A stretch of 64,000 bases of DNA from Geothrix fermentans DSM 14018 (GCF_000428885.1 NZ_AUAU01000007.1:1-64000); one strand, 5' to 3'; counted from the first letter of the stretch, positions 1 to 9,722 are shown. The notes: generated from the letters alone by a model not told the origin. Made by a program: numbers and translations.

Positions 1-321
1 TACCGGATGCGCCTCACCCTCCAGGATTTCTATGAGCAGGCCAACCCAAAGGCCGCGGCTGAGTTCCTGGCCGACTGGTGCGAGATGGTTCTGGAGGCTG
101 GGTTGGAACCCATGAAGAAGGTCGCCCGAACCCTGATGGAGCATGCCGATGGCGTCCTGCACTGGTTCTGGAGCGGGTTCAGCAACGGACTCCTCGAAGG
201 CATCAACTCCTTGATCCAGGCCGCCAAAGCCAAGGCCCGCGGCTATCGGACCACCCGCAACCTCCTCAACATCGCCTACCTCATCGCCGGCAAACTCGAC
301 TTCGCCTTACCGGTCCGCTGA
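1..321 (+). CDS. ISL3-type transposase, C-terminal fragment (gene enters from the left edge)
   Basis: The reading frame is open from base 1, so the gene starts before the window and only about the last 106 residues are seen. The fragment has the helical end of ISL3-type DDE transposases: a stretch around VLHWFWSGFSNGLLEGINS in which the Glu of LEG is probably the last acidic residue of the DDE triad, then the basic KAKARGYRTTRN segment. The enzyme cuts and joins IS ends. The stop is followed 10 bp later by a matching IS end, so this copy looks intact on its right side. The family call rests on motif recall. Confidence 0.8.
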   Translation, partial: YRMRLTLQDFYEQANPKAAAEFLADWCEMVLEAGLEPMKKVARTLMEHADGVLHWFWSGFSNGLLEGINSLIQAAKAKARGYRTTRNLLNIAYLIAGKLDFALPVR

Positions 322-351
322 GGTCCTACCCACCCAATTCAGCGAGGAACC
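1..351 (+). mobile_element. Right end of an ISL3-family insertion sequence with terminal inverted repeat
   Basis: The transposase end is followed by ACCCAATTCAGCGAGGAACC at 332-351. Its reverse complement begins GGTTCCTCGCTGAATTGGGT, which resembles the GG(T/C)TCTTCG-type ends I recall for ISL3 elements. The next 8 bases, tttaataa (352-359), are AT-rich and are the expected place for an 8-bp target duplication. The left end lies outside the window, so neither the duplication nor completeness can be confirmed here. Confidence 0.65.
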
Positions 352-461
352 TTTAATAACCGGTCCTAAATGCCCCTCATCGCGCGCCTTCGTTGATGCG
401 GTCCTAATGGGGCGCGAGTTAATATATTGTTTATATTAATCTTGCAACACTTCTGCACGAT

Positions 462-608
462 CGGACAACTTATGCTTCGGACTTTGCACGAGCGGACAAA
501 TTATGGTTCCAGCACCGGGTCTGATCGGTCGATTTTGACCCTCAAAGGGGGATGAAATCGGGCCCATGCGGACAGAATATGCTTCCTGAACCGGACATCT
601 TTTGGTTC
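462..608 (+). repeat. Four direct copies of a 17-bp motif (CGGACA-N5-TG-N-TTC)
   Basis: Copies start at 462, 493, 569 and 592. They read CGGACAACTTATGCTTC, CGGACAAATTATGGTTC, CGGACAGAATATGCTTC and CGGACATCTTTTGGTTC, with spacings of 31, 76 and 23 bp. Arrays of degenerate 15-20 bp direct repeats are typical transposase-binding sites at the ends of IS21-like and related elements. No matching transposase is present, so this may be a remnant end. The motif does not overlap a credible gene. Confidence 0.7.
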
Positions 609-659
609 ACGACACAGTTTTTGCTTGGTGAAAACGAAAAGGCGGGAGTCGAAATCGCT

Positions 660-735
660 GAAATGCTGGCAGGTAGCCGTAGCCGGAGGCAGTCCGGGGG
701 ACTGCCGGAGGCGTTAAGCGGCGTGCCAGCATTTC
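660..735. repeat. Nested palindrome in the gene-free region
   Basis: GAAATGCTGGCA (660-671) pairs perfectly with TGCCAGCATTTC (724-735). Inside it, GGCAGTCC (688-695) pairs with GGACTGCC (699-706). The 76-bp unit could extrude as a cruciform or fold as a multi-stem RNA. A short ACCCC/GGGGT hairpin lies further downstream (about 752-764). No protein-coding frame explains it. Confidence 0.6.
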
Positions 736-790
736 GCGCGGCCGGAGCGTCACCCCGCAGGGGTGATGCGGAGGGACTCCCACCACCTCC

Positions 791-831
791 ACCAAGAAAA
801 CGCCCCCGCCCTGCGGGGGTGTTTTCTTGGT
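791..831. terminator. Long hairpin, probable bidirectional terminator
   Basis: A 19-bp stem (791-809 with 813-831, one G:T-type mismatch) encloses a 3-nt loop. The inner part is GC-rich and the outer part contains AAAAC/GTTTT, so either strand carries a T-rich tract after the stem, as in intrinsic terminators. There is no recognisable gene immediately upstream on either strand; it may be left from a stable RNA gene now lost. Confidence 0.6.
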
Positions 832-855
832 GGACATGATAGGGCGGGAGTCGAA

Positions 856-1186
856 CCCCAGAAACGATGCCAGGCTGACTCGAGAGCCCATGGATGCATG
901 CCCCTGGATCGCGACCGAGTCTGGGCCAGGGCTAGGGCCCCGGCGGGGACGCACAGCTGCCCGAGGGTGTGGTTGGAGGCGCGTCATTCAGCCTCGGCCA
1001 CGTCCGATTCGCGCGTGACTGCCCCGGGACTCGTAAAGGCCGCGGAGATAGGCCTGGCGAATTCGGCATACGCCTCGGGGATGAGCCCCGCCATCCGGCC
1101 CCCTCCCTCGCGGGCAAAACGGGTGGCCCGCCCGTCGGGCGACTCGACAGAGATCCGCCAGGGCTTATCCTTCCTTGTTCCGGGCC
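856..1186. other. Gene-free stretch before the pirin gene
   Basis: No gene with a start, ribosome binding site and recognisable product is seen. On the minus strand, about 984-1180 encodes a low-bias peptide ending ISAAFTSPGAVTRESDVAEAE that could be the truncated 3' end of a gene, but it has no credible start. The plus-strand frame that continues into pirin lacks pirin similarity before base 1200. Confidence 0.4.
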
Positions 1187-1199
1187 TGGAGGAGATCCC

Positions 1200-2120
1200 G
1201 TGAGCCTGACCCCCGCCGCCGATCCCGAGTGCGCCAAAGGCCCAAAGCCCGGCCTGGATCTGGTCATCCACGCGCGGGTGCGCGAGATCGCCAAGGGCTT
1301 CGCCGTGCGGCGTCTGCTGCCCGCCAGCGCCCGCCGGATGGTGGGACCCTTCATCTACTTCGACCACATGGGCCCCGTGGGCCATCCGCCCGGGGGCGGC
1401 ATGGACGTGAAGCCCCATCCCCACATCGGCCTCGCCACGGTCACCTACCTCTTCGAGGGCGAGCTGCTGCACCGGGACAGCCTGGGCTCCCGCCGGACCA
1501 TCCGCCCCGGCGACGTGAACTGGATGACCGCGGGCCGGGGCATCGTCCACTCGGAGCGCACGCCGCCCGAGCTGCGCCCCCAGGGGGGGACCCTCCACGG
1601 CCTCCAGCTCTGGGTGGCCCTCCCGGACGGCCAGGAGGAGGTCGCGCCGGAGTTCCACCACCACCCCGGGGGGACCCTGCCCGAGGTCCAGGTGGGCGAG
1701 GTCCGGCTCCGGGTGCTGGCGGGCTCGGCCTACGGAGCCACTTCGCCGGTCCATGTCTTCTCCCCCCTCTTCTACGTGGATGCCACCATGCCCGCCGGAT
1801 CCACGCTGCCCCTGCCGGAGGGGCCTGCGGAGCGGGCGGTGTACGTGGCCTCTGGCTCCGTGGCCTGCGCCGGACAGACCGCCGGGCCCGGCGACATGCT
1901 GATCTTCGCGGAGGGCGCGCGGCTGGAGGTCCAGGCCGCGGCGGACACGCGCCTGGTGCTGCTGGGCGGGGCCCCCGTGGGAAAGCGCCTCATCTCCTGG
2001 AACTTCGTCTCCAGCTCCCAGGGCCGCCTCGACAGGGCCGCGGAGGACTGGCAGGCCCGCCGCTTCCCCACCGTCCCCGGCGACGAGGAGGAGTTCATCC
2101 CCCTGCCCTCCTTCCCCTGA
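1200..2120 (+). CDS. Pirin family protein
   Basis: A 306-residue bicupin. The N-terminal cupin carries the pirin metal-binding set: His73 and His75 in HPHIG, His117 in HSE and Glu119, the usual Fe(II) ligands. It is followed by the C-terminal pirin domain. Some bacterial pirins are quercetin 2,3-dioxygenases, others modulate enzymes or transcription, and the sequence does not say which. The GTG at 1200 is chosen because GGAGGAG sits just upstream and pirin similarity begins soon after; the longer open frame upstream is not pirin-like. It is cytoplasmic with no signal peptide, and monocistronic in appearance. Confidence 0.88.
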   Translation: MSLTPAADPECAKGPKPGLDLVIHARVREIAKGFAVRRLLPASARRMVGPFIYFDHMGPVGHPPGGGMDVKPHPHIGLATVTYLFEGELLHRDSLGSRRTIRPGDVNWMTAGRGIVHSERTPPELRPQGGTLHGLQLWVALPDGQEEVAPEFHHHPGGTLPEVQVGEVRLRVLAGSAYGATSPVHVFSPLFYVDATMPAGSTLPLPEGPAERAVYVASGSVACAGQTAGPGDMLIFAEGARLEVQAAADTRLVLLGGAPVGKRLISWNFVSSSQGRLDRAAEDWQARRFPTVPGDEEEFIPLPSFP

Positions 2121-2136
2121 ATGTGCCGGGGAAGGG

Positions 2137-2153
2137 TTTGACACAACGTCAAA
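2137..2153. promoter_or_regulatory. Possible operator: TTTGAC-N5-GTCAAA
   Basis: A perfect 6-bp inverted repeat with a 5-bp spacer lies about 230 bp upstream of gdhA in an otherwise unstructured spacer. The left half contains TTGACA (2138-2143), a consensus -35 hexamer, but no matching -10 is seen 17 bp downstream. It could bind a dimeric regulator of the downstream glutamate dehydrogenase gene. The assignment rests on symmetry alone. Confidence 0.3.
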
Positions 2154-2382
2154 CAATTACGGCCATCGGGGATTGAATGGGCCGGATTTAGTGCTTCCCA
2201 TCACCTATTGATACCTGCCCCTCGCCCGGTCTGGTTCCTGCGGCTAGAGTCATGTCGTCCTGTTTTCAGCCCCCGAACCACCCCGCGGCTGCCTTGGGAC
2301 GGGCGCCCCGGTCTTCCCGCCCAAGACCCATCCGACCGGAGCTCCGCTCCGCCTTCACACCCCCTTCCTTCCCGGAGGAACC

Positions 2383-3747
<1,365 letters not shown>

Positions 3748-3770
3748 GCACCGCGCTTTCGCCTATAGAG

Positions 3771-3800
3771 AAAAGGGGGGCCGCGTGCGGCCCCCCTTTT
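3771..3800. terminator. Intrinsic terminator after gdhA
   Basis: AAAAGGGGGGCCGC (3771-3784) pairs with GCGGCCCCCCTTTT (3787-3800). The GC-rich stem ends in a T tract and lies 24 bp after the gdhA stop. Confidence 0.85.
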
Positions 3801-3842
3801 CTGCGCACGCCGGTACACTGCGTGGAATCCGAGGCCCCCGCG

Positions 3843-6800
3843 ATGATCAGCCGCGACTTCAACGAGATCTTCCACAAGTACGCCACGGACAAGGAGATCT
3901 TCCACGAGCTCATGCCCCTGCGCACCCGGGAAATCCTCCTGGTGGCGCCGGCCTTCGACGCCTTCACGCTGGAGCAGGACGGCCTGCTCACCGAGATCCT
4001 CTTCGACGGCTACTACCAGCTCAACATGAGCAACCCGCCCCGGGTGACCAACGTCTCCACCGTGGACGAGGCCCTGGAGCGCTGCGCCAGCCGCCACTTC
4101 GACATCATCATCGTCATGAGCCGCCTGGGCCAGGGCGGGCACGTGGAGCTGTCCCGCGCCCTGCGCAAGGCGGCGCCGAAGATCCCCATCTACCTGCTGC
4201 TCAACGACAACGTGGAGGTGGGCGTCATGGACCGGCGCCGCCAGGAGCTGCAGCGCCACTTCGACCAGATCTTCGTGTGGAACGGGAACCCCGAGATCTT
4301 CATGGCCATGGTGAAGTTCATGGAGGACCGGGCCAACGTCCTCAACGACACCAAGGTGGGCCTCACCCGCGTGATCCTGCTGGTGGAGGACAGCATCCGC
4401 TACTACTCGCGGTACCTGCCCATCCTCTACAGCGAGATCCTCAAGCAGACCACGCGCCTGGCCAAGGACCAGAACATGGACCGCATGACGCGCACGCTTT
4501 CCATGCGCGTCCGCCCCAAGGTGATCCTGGCCACGTCCTACGAGGAGGCCATGGCCTTCTGCGACCAGTTCCAGGACTGCCTGCTCTGCGTCATCTCGGA
4601 CCGCAAGTTCCCCAAGGACGGCACCCTGGACCGGGAGGCCGGCATCAAGCTCATCCGGGCCCTCAAGGAGCGCATCCCGGACCTGCCGACCCTGCTCCAG
4701 TCCTCGGATCCCCTCAAGGAATCCTGGGCCACGGCCCTGGGCAGCGGCTTCCTCAACAAGAACTCCTACACCCTGGGCGCCGAGCTGTCCGCCTTCTTCT
4801 ACGAGCGCCTGGGCTTCGGGGACTTCATCTTCCGCGACCAGGCCGGGGAGGAGATCGCCCGGGCCACGGACATGGACGACCTGCGGGAGAAGCTGCGCAC
4901 CATCCCCGCCGAGTCCCTGGTCTACCACGCCCTGCGCAACCACTTCTCGTCCTGGATCATGGCCCGCGGCGAGGTGCAGGTGGCCAAGGTGCTGGCCAAG
5001 TTCCGCATCTCGGACTACCGCGACCCCGAGGACCTGCGCACCTTCCTCATCGACGTGGGCGACTACGTGCAGCGCATGAAGACCCTGGGCAAGGTGATCC
5101 CCCTCACCGAGTCCACGCCCCGGGACGAGCCCAACATCCTGCGCCTGGCCCCGGGCTCCATGGGCGGCAAGGGCCGCGGGGTGGCCTTCACCCACTCCAT
5201 GCTCTCCCGCATGGACCTGGAGAGCCTGGTCCCCGAGGCGAACATCCGCATCCCCCGCTCGGCCATCATCGGCACCGAGGAGTTCTCCGGCTTCATCCAC
5301 CGGAACGGGCTCCGGCAGCTGATCCAGGACGACGTGGACGACGACGCCATCAAGCGCCGCTTCCTCATGGGCTCCCTGTCGCCGGAGCTGATCTCCAAGC
5401 TGCGGCTCTTCCTCACCAAGCACGCCAAGGTACCCCTGGCGGTGCGGTCCTCGGGCCTCCTGGAGGACAGCCTCTCCCACCCCTTCGCCGGCCTCTACAG
5501 CACCTTCTTCCTGCCCAACAACGACCCCGACCCCGCCGTGCGGGAGGTCCAGCTCATGGAGGCCATCAAGCTGGTCTACGCCTCCGTGTACTCCAAGGCC
5601 TCCCGGGCCTACTTCCAGGCCATCGACTACAAGATCGAGGAAGAGCAGATGGCCATCCTCATCCAGGAAGTCTCGGGGCGGCGCTTCGGGACCCGCTTCT
5701 ACCCGCACATCTCCGGGGTGGCCCAGTCCTTCAACTACTACCCTGTGGCCTACACCCAGCCCCAGGACGGCATCGCCAACCTCGCGGTGGGCCTGGGCAA
5801 GTACGTGGTGGAGGGGGAGAAGGCCTACTGCTTCACCCCGCCCTACCCCGAGATGGACATGCTGCCCCCCAAGGAGCAGCTCCGCACCACCCAGAAGCAC
5901 TTCTACGCCCTGGACCTAAGCCGCACCTCCGTGGACCTCTATGCGGGCGAGGACGCCACGCTCCTCAGCCTGGACATCGGGGAGGCGGAGAAGGACGGCG
6001 CCCTCCACCACTGCGCCTCGGTGTGGGACTGGAACGACGACCGCATCCAGGACGGCCTCGACCACGTGGGGCCGCGCATCGTGAACTTCCGCAACATCCT
6101 CAAGTACGACCAGTTCCCCCTGGCGAAGATCCTGCAGCGCCTGCTGGAGCTGATCCGCGAGGCCATGGAGACGCCCGTGGAACTGGAGTTCGCGGTCAAC
6201 CTGGACCCCGACCCCCAGAACGGCAAGCCCACCTTCACCCTCCTCCAGATCAAGCACCAGCTGCTGGAGACCGGGGACGTGAATCTGGCCATCGAGGACC
6301 TGGACCCGGCGGAGGTCTTCTTGTTCTCCGAGAAGTGCGTGGGGAACGGCACCGTGGAGGGCCTGCGGGACGTGGTCTGGGTGGATCCCGAGGGCTTCGA
6401 CAAGTTCGAGACTCCGGCCCTGGCCGCGGAGATCGAGAAACTCAACGACCGCTTCCGCGCCGAGGGCGGGAAGTACGTCCTGCTGGGGCCCGGCCGCTGG
6501 GGCAGCAACGACCGCCACCTGGGCATCCCCATCGTGTGGTCCATGATCTCCTGCGCCCAGGTGATCGTGGAGTACGCCATGGAGAACTTCCAGGCGGATG
6601 CCTCGCTGGGCTCCCACTTCTTCCACAACGTGACGTCCCTGAACATCGGCTACTTCACCGTGCCCTACCCGCGCGGCACCGCCCTGCTGGACTGGGACTG
6701 GCTGCGCCGGCAGCCCGAGGCCTGGCGCTCGGGCTGCCTGGTGCACACGCGGCTGGAGGAGCCCGTCCACATCGTCATGGACGGGCGCCGCAGCGCCTCC

Positions 6801-6857
6801 GCCATCTTCAAGCGCGCCCCGGAGCCTGTCCCCGAGGAACCGGAGGAGTTCCTGTAG
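3843..6857 (+). CDS. Orphan PEP/pyruvate-binding (PPDK N-domain) protein with REC-like N-terminal region
   Basis: About 1004 residues. Roughly the first 330 residues resemble response-regulator folds, one carrying QDCLLCVISDRKF, with degenerate phospho-acceptor sites. From about residue 430 comes a PPDK_N/PEP-synthase ATP-grasp-like domain: GSMGGKGRGVAF, then VPLAVRSSGLLEDS and a late GPGRWGSND. The swivelling phospho-His domain and the PEP/pyruvate TIM barrel of true PpsA/PPDK are absent, so this is not a complete dikinase and its target is unknown. ATG 3843 has a modest GAGG upstream; an in-frame GTG at 3822 has none. Proteins of this layout are annotated only as PEP/pyruvate-binding domain-containing. 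Confidence 0.8.
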   Translation: MISRDFNEIFHKYATDKEIFHELMPLRTREILLVAPAFDAFTLEQDGLLTEILFDGYYQLNMSNPPRVTNVSTVDEALERCASRHFDIIIVMSRLGQGGHVELSRALRKAAPKIPIYLLLNDNVEVGVMDRRRQELQRHFDQIFVWNGNPEIFMAMVKFMEDRANVLNDTKVGLTRVILLVEDSIRYYSRYLPILYSEILKQTTRLAKDQNMDRMTRTLSMRVRPKVILATSYEEAMAFCDQFQDCLLCVISDRKFPKDGTLDREAGIKLIRALKERIPDLPTLLQSSDPLKESWATALGSGFLNKNSYTLGAELSAFFYERLGFGDFIFRDQAGEEIARATDMDDLREKLRTIPAESLVYHALRNHFSSWIMARGEVQVAKVLAKFRISDYRDPEDLRTFLIDVGDYVQRMKTLGKVIPLTESTPRDEPNILRLAPGSMGGKGRGVAFTHSMLSRMDLESLVPEANIRIPRSAIIGTEEFSGFIHRNGLRQLIQDDVDDDAIKRRFLMGSLSPELISKLRLFLTKHAKVPLAVRSSGLLEDSLSHPFAGLYSTFFLPNNDPDPAVREVQLMEAIKLVYASVYSKASRAYFQAIDYKIEEEQMAILIQEVSGRRFGTRFYPHISGVAQSFNYYPVAYTQPQDGIANLAVGLGKYVVEGEKAYCFTPPYPEMDMLPPKEQLRTTQKHFYALDLSRTSVDLYAGEDATLLSLDIGEAEKDGALHHCASVWDWNDDRIQDGLDHVGPRIVNFRNILKYDQFPLAKILQRLLELIREAMETPVELEFAVNLDPDPQNGKPTFTLLQIKHQLLETGDVNLAIEDLDPAEVFLFSEKCVGNGTVEGLRDVVWVDPEGFDKFETPALAAEIEKLNDRFRAEGGKYVLLGPGRWGSNDRHLGIPIVWSMISCAQVIVEYAMENFQADASLGSHFFHNVTSLNIGYFTVPYPRGTALLDWDWLRRQPEAWRSGCLVHTRLEEPVHIVMDGRRSASAIFKRAPEPVPEEPEEFL

Positions 6858-6863
6858 GCCCCG

Positions 6864-7397
6864 TCACTTCTTCCGGGTGTATTCCATCTCCATGAGCTTC
6901 ACGAAGGCGCCGTCCTTCCCCTTCACGAACATCGAGGCCGTGCGGTGATCGTGGTCCACCTGGGTGTGGACCTCCTTGAATGCGAGGGGCTTCCCGGCCT
7001 CGTCGCGGCCCTCGAAGAAGAGCGTCATCTCGCGGCAGTCCTTGGCGCAGGTCCCCTTGCTGACGGCCATCCAGGTGCCGCCGTTGTCCACCCAGCTGCC
7101 CACGTGGGCGCCCTGGTGGGTGTCGTAGCCGAAGAGGCCGTGGCCCTCGAAGGCCTGGCCCATCATCTCGGCGCGCATCTCGGACTTCAGCCACAGTCCG
7201 CCGGATACGAGGGTGTTGGTCTCCGTCCCCTTGGACACCACGGGCGGCTTCGAGGGATCCATGTACATCTTCGCCACGGCGATCCAGGTGCCGGCCTGGT
7301 CCCTCATGGCCAGGTGGTGGCTCGTGGGCTTGGGGAGCTGGCCCTCCTGGGCCGTCAGGGTCAGGGCACATCCGAGGGAGAGGATCAGGGCGCGCAT
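6864..7397 (-). CDS. Secreted DUF1579 family protein
   Basis: 177 residues with an N-terminal signal peptide (MRALILSLGCALTLTAQ). The remainder looks like DUF1579: a GTW-containing strand early on, then repeated beta strands such as GLWLKSEM, GHGLFGYDTHQGAHVGSW and MTLFFEG. The family has a lipocalin-like or calycin-like fold and no established enzymatic role. It is convergent with the PEP/pyruvate-binding gene and divergent from gmk. Two Cys in GTCAKDC may form a disulfide in the periplasm. Function is not known. Confidence 0.75.
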   Translation of the reverse strand: MRALILSLGCALTLTAQEGQLPKPTSHHLAMRDQAGTWIAVAKMYMDPSKPPVVSKGTETNTLVSGGLWLKSEMRAEMMGQAFEGHGLFGYDTHQGAHVGSWVDNGGTWMAVSKGTCAKDCREMTLFFEGRDEAGKPLAFKEVHTQVDHDHRTASMFVKGKDGAFVKLMEMEYTRKK

Positions 7398-7472
7398 GGG
7401 GCCTCCAGGCGCCCATGTTACCCCTCGATGGCGCCGGCCCCCCTTCCGCTAAAGTAAAGGCTGGAGGGCCCC

Positions 7473-8087
7473 TTGATCCAGCATCCCGGCAACGTGTTCG
7501 TGGTCTCCGCGCCTTCGGGGGCGGGCAAGTCCACCCTGACCCAGCGGCTGGTGCGGTCCGTGCCGGACTTGAGCTTCTCCATCTCCTTCACGACCCGGAA
7601 GCCCCGGCCCGGCGAGGTGGACGGCCGGGACTACTTCTTCATCGACGACGCCCGCTTCGACGCCCTGGTGGCGGAGGGCGGCCTCGTCGAGTGGGTGGAG
7701 GTCTACGGGCGCCGCTACGGCACGGGCCGGGCCTGGCTGGACGGCGTCCTCGCCACGGGCCGCGACATCCTCCTGGACATCGAGACCACGGGGGCCATGA
7801 ACCTGCGCCGGGCCATGCCCGAGGCCCGCATGATCTTCATCCTGCCCCCTTCCGCCGCCGCCCTGGAGCAGCGCCTCCGGAGCCGGGGCCAGGACTCGGA
7901 CGAGCAGATCCACATCCGCATGCAGCACGCGAAGCACGAGCTGGAGCTGTATTCCGCCTACGACTACCTGATCCTCAATGACGACCTCGAACTCGCCTAC
8001 AGGCAGTTCGAGAGCATCGTCCTCGCCGCGCGGGCGGCCCGGGAGCGCATGGCCCCCGCGGCCCGGAGGATCCTGGAGGGATTCTAG
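7473..8087 (+). CDS. gmk: Guanylate kinase
   Basis: 204 residues. It phosphorylates GMP to GDP with ATP. The Walker A loop SGAGKST has Lys19, followed by FTTRKPRPGEVDGRDYFF, the GMP-binding segment, then the lid and the helical end. A TTG start is used at 7473, supported by GGAGGG just upstream and by the position of the P-loop. The first in-frame ATG would cut into the domain. The next gene, the S41 protease, follows after 42 bp. Confidence 0.95.
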   Translation: MIQHPGNVFVVSAPSGAGKSTLTQRLVRSVPDLSFSISFTTRKPRPGEVDGRDYFFIDDARFDALVAEGGLVEWVEVYGRRYGTGRAWLDGVLATGRDILLDIETTGAMNLRRAMPEARMIFILPPSAAALEQRLRSRGQDSDEQIHIRMQHAKHELELYSAYDYLILNDDLELAYRQFESIVLAARAARERMAPAARRILEGF

Positions 8088-8129
8088 GAAGCACGGGGGT
8101 ATCCTGGAGGGACTCTCCCCGGGAGCCTC

Positions 8130-9710
8130 ATGGCCCGATTCCTCAAGCGCAACTGGATGTGGATGGTGATGGCCGCCACCGTCGCCGTGGCGGGGCCCCT
8201 GCTGGCCCGGTCCGGCGCCGAGGGCGCCCGCCAGCGCAGCCTGGAGACCCTCACCGAGGTCATGGACCTCGTGCAGAAGCAGAGCCCCGAGCCCCCGGCA
8301 CCCCGCCAGATCACCCACGCCACCATCCAGGGCATGCTCCACACCCTGGACCCCCACTCGAACTACATGGACGAGAGCGAGTTCCGGCTGCTCCGCGAGG
8401 AGCAGAAGGGTTCCTTCTTCGGCATCGGCGCCATCATCCAGCAGCACGACCAGGGCATCGCCATCATCAGCCCCATGAAGGGCGGCCCCGCCGAGCGCCT
8501 GGGCGTGCGCTCCGGCGACATCATCAAGGAGATCGACGGGACCAGCACCGAGGGCATGACCTCCAGCGCCGCCCTTCAGAAGCTCCGCGGCGAGAAGGGC
8601 ACCCTGGTGGAGATCGCCATCCAGCGCTCGGGCATCGCGGACCTGCTGCGCTTCTCCATCCCCCGGGCCGAGGTCCCCACCAACAGCGTCTACTACAGCT
8701 TCATGCTGGACCCCACCACGGGCTTCATCCTCATCAAGGACTTCGGCGAAACCACGGCCGACGAGTTCGAGAAGGCCGTGGCCTCCCTCAAGAAGCAGGG
8801 CATGAAGCGGCTCATCCTCGACCTCCGCGGCAACGGCGGCGGCGTGCTGGACGCGGCCATCGGCATCTGCCGCCAGCTCCTGGGCCCCGACCAGCTCATC
8901 GTGAGCCAGAAGGGCCGGGACGGCCGCGACGAGAACCAGACCCGCACCAGCAAGGGCGCCCAGCTCGATCCCTTCCCCCTGGTGGTGCTCATCAACCGCG
9001 GCTCCGCCAGCGCCAGCGAGATCGTCACCGGCGCCGTGCAAGACCACGACCGCGGCCTGGTGGTGGGGCAGACCAGCTGGGGCAAGGGCCTCGTCCAGAG
9101 CGTGCTGCCCATCAACCGCTCCCGGGGCCTGGCGCTCACCACGGCCCGCTACTACACCCCCTCGGGCCGCAGCATCCAGCGTGACTACAGCCACGGCCTG
9201 GACGACTACTACAACCCTGAGGACGACAAGGATCCCAAGCCCCAGGGCCCGGCCTTCAAGACCGACCTGGGCCGCATGGTCTACGGCGGGGGCGGCATCA
9301 ACCCCGACTACCCCCTGCCCCAGGTCCGCCTCAACGAGTTCATGGTGAACCTCCGCTTCCGCCACTCCGCCTTCTTCCGCTACGCCGTCCAGGAGAAGGA
9401 GCGCTTCGGCATCCTCCCCGGCGAACGCGCCAACGATGCGGTGATGGCCCGCTTCCGCGCCTGGGCCCAGGAGCAGAAGCTCCCCATCACCGACAAGGAG
9501 TGGGCGGACAACCTGGAGGGCATGCAGGAGCAGCTCTCCATCGAGATGCAGAACGTGGCCTTCGGCGTGGAGGCCGGCTTCAAGCTCCAGTGCGCGAAGG
9601 ATCCCGTGATCCTCAAGGCCCTCGAGGTGATGCCCGAGGCCGAGGCCCTGCTCCGCAAGAAGCAGCTCCTGGGCCGCGCGCCCGTCACCACCGCAGCCAC
9701 CCTCCGCTGA
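8130..9710 (+). CDS. S41 family C-terminal processing protease
   Basis: 526 residues. An N-terminal membrane anchor or signal (about 8-28) directs the enzyme to the periplasm. A PDZ domain follows (about 95-175, GGPAERLGVRSGDIIKEIDG). The protease core contains NRGSASASEIVTGAVQD with nucleophile Ser292 and GQTSWGKGLVQ with general base Lys319, the S41A Ser/Lys dyad. A C-terminal helical tail runs from about 390. Such Ctp proteases trim cell-envelope proteins and murein hydrolase regulators. The gene lies between gmk and an acyl-CoA dehydrogenase, all on the same strand with short gaps. Confidence 0.93.
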   Translation: MARFLKRNWMWMVMAATVAVAGPLLARSGAEGARQRSLETLTEVMDLVQKQSPEPPAPRQITHATIQGMLHTLDPHSNYMDESEFRLLREEQKGSFFGIGAIIQQHDQGIAIISPMKGGPAERLGVRSGDIIKEIDGTSTEGMTSSAALQKLRGEKGTLVEIAIQRSGIADLLRFSIPRAEVPTNSVYYSFMLDPTTGFILIKDFGETTADEFEKAVASLKKQGMKRLILDLRGNGGGVLDAAIGICRQLLGPDQLIVSQKGRDGRDENQTRTSKGAQLDPFPLVVLINRGSASASEIVTGAVQDHDRGLVVGQTSWGKGLVQSVLPINRSRGLALTTARYYTPSGRSIQRDYSHGLDDYYNPEDDKDPKPQGPAFKTDLGRMVYGGGGINPDYPLPQVRLNEFMVNLRFRHSAFFRYAVQEKERFGILPGERANDAVMARFRAWAQEQKLPITDKEWADNLEGMQEQLSIEMQNVAFGVEAGFKLQCAKDPVILKALEVMPEAEALLRKKQLLGRAPVTTAATLR

Positions 9711-9722
9711 AGCGAGGTCCCC

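Larger units (their letters stand above)
641..855 (-). other. Two direct copies of a tRNA/tmRNA T-arm-like motif, possible integration-site remnant
   Basis: GGCGGGAGTCGAA occurs at 641-653 and 843-855. On the minus strand it reads TTCGACTCCCGCC, the T-loop and 3' stem of many tRNAs and of tmRNA. Both copies are followed on the minus strand by a CACCA-AG-(A/C)AAAA-like string. No acceptor stem of correct length or cloverleaf can be built around either copy, so neither is called as a tRNA. The plus strand also has a tmRNA-like 3' end, CCACCTCCACCA, at 781-792. Tail ends of tRNA and tmRNA genes are common integration sites. Confidence 0.35.

Noticed and set aside
711-718. GTTAAGC resembling the GTTRRRY core of an integron attC site
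   Set aside because: No matching RYYYAAC partner lies at a suitable distance and no integrase is near; a chance match in a palindrome.
836-900. A tRNA on the minus strand suggested by GGTTCGACTCCC
   Set aside because: The T stem pairs only at 3 positions and the distance to CCA is 5 nt too long; no anticodon arm can be drawn.
984-1180. Possible 3' gene remnant on the minus strand upstream of pirin
   Set aside because: The peptide looks somewhat protein-like near its end but no start, homologue or full domain can be named; kept only as a note in the gene-free region.
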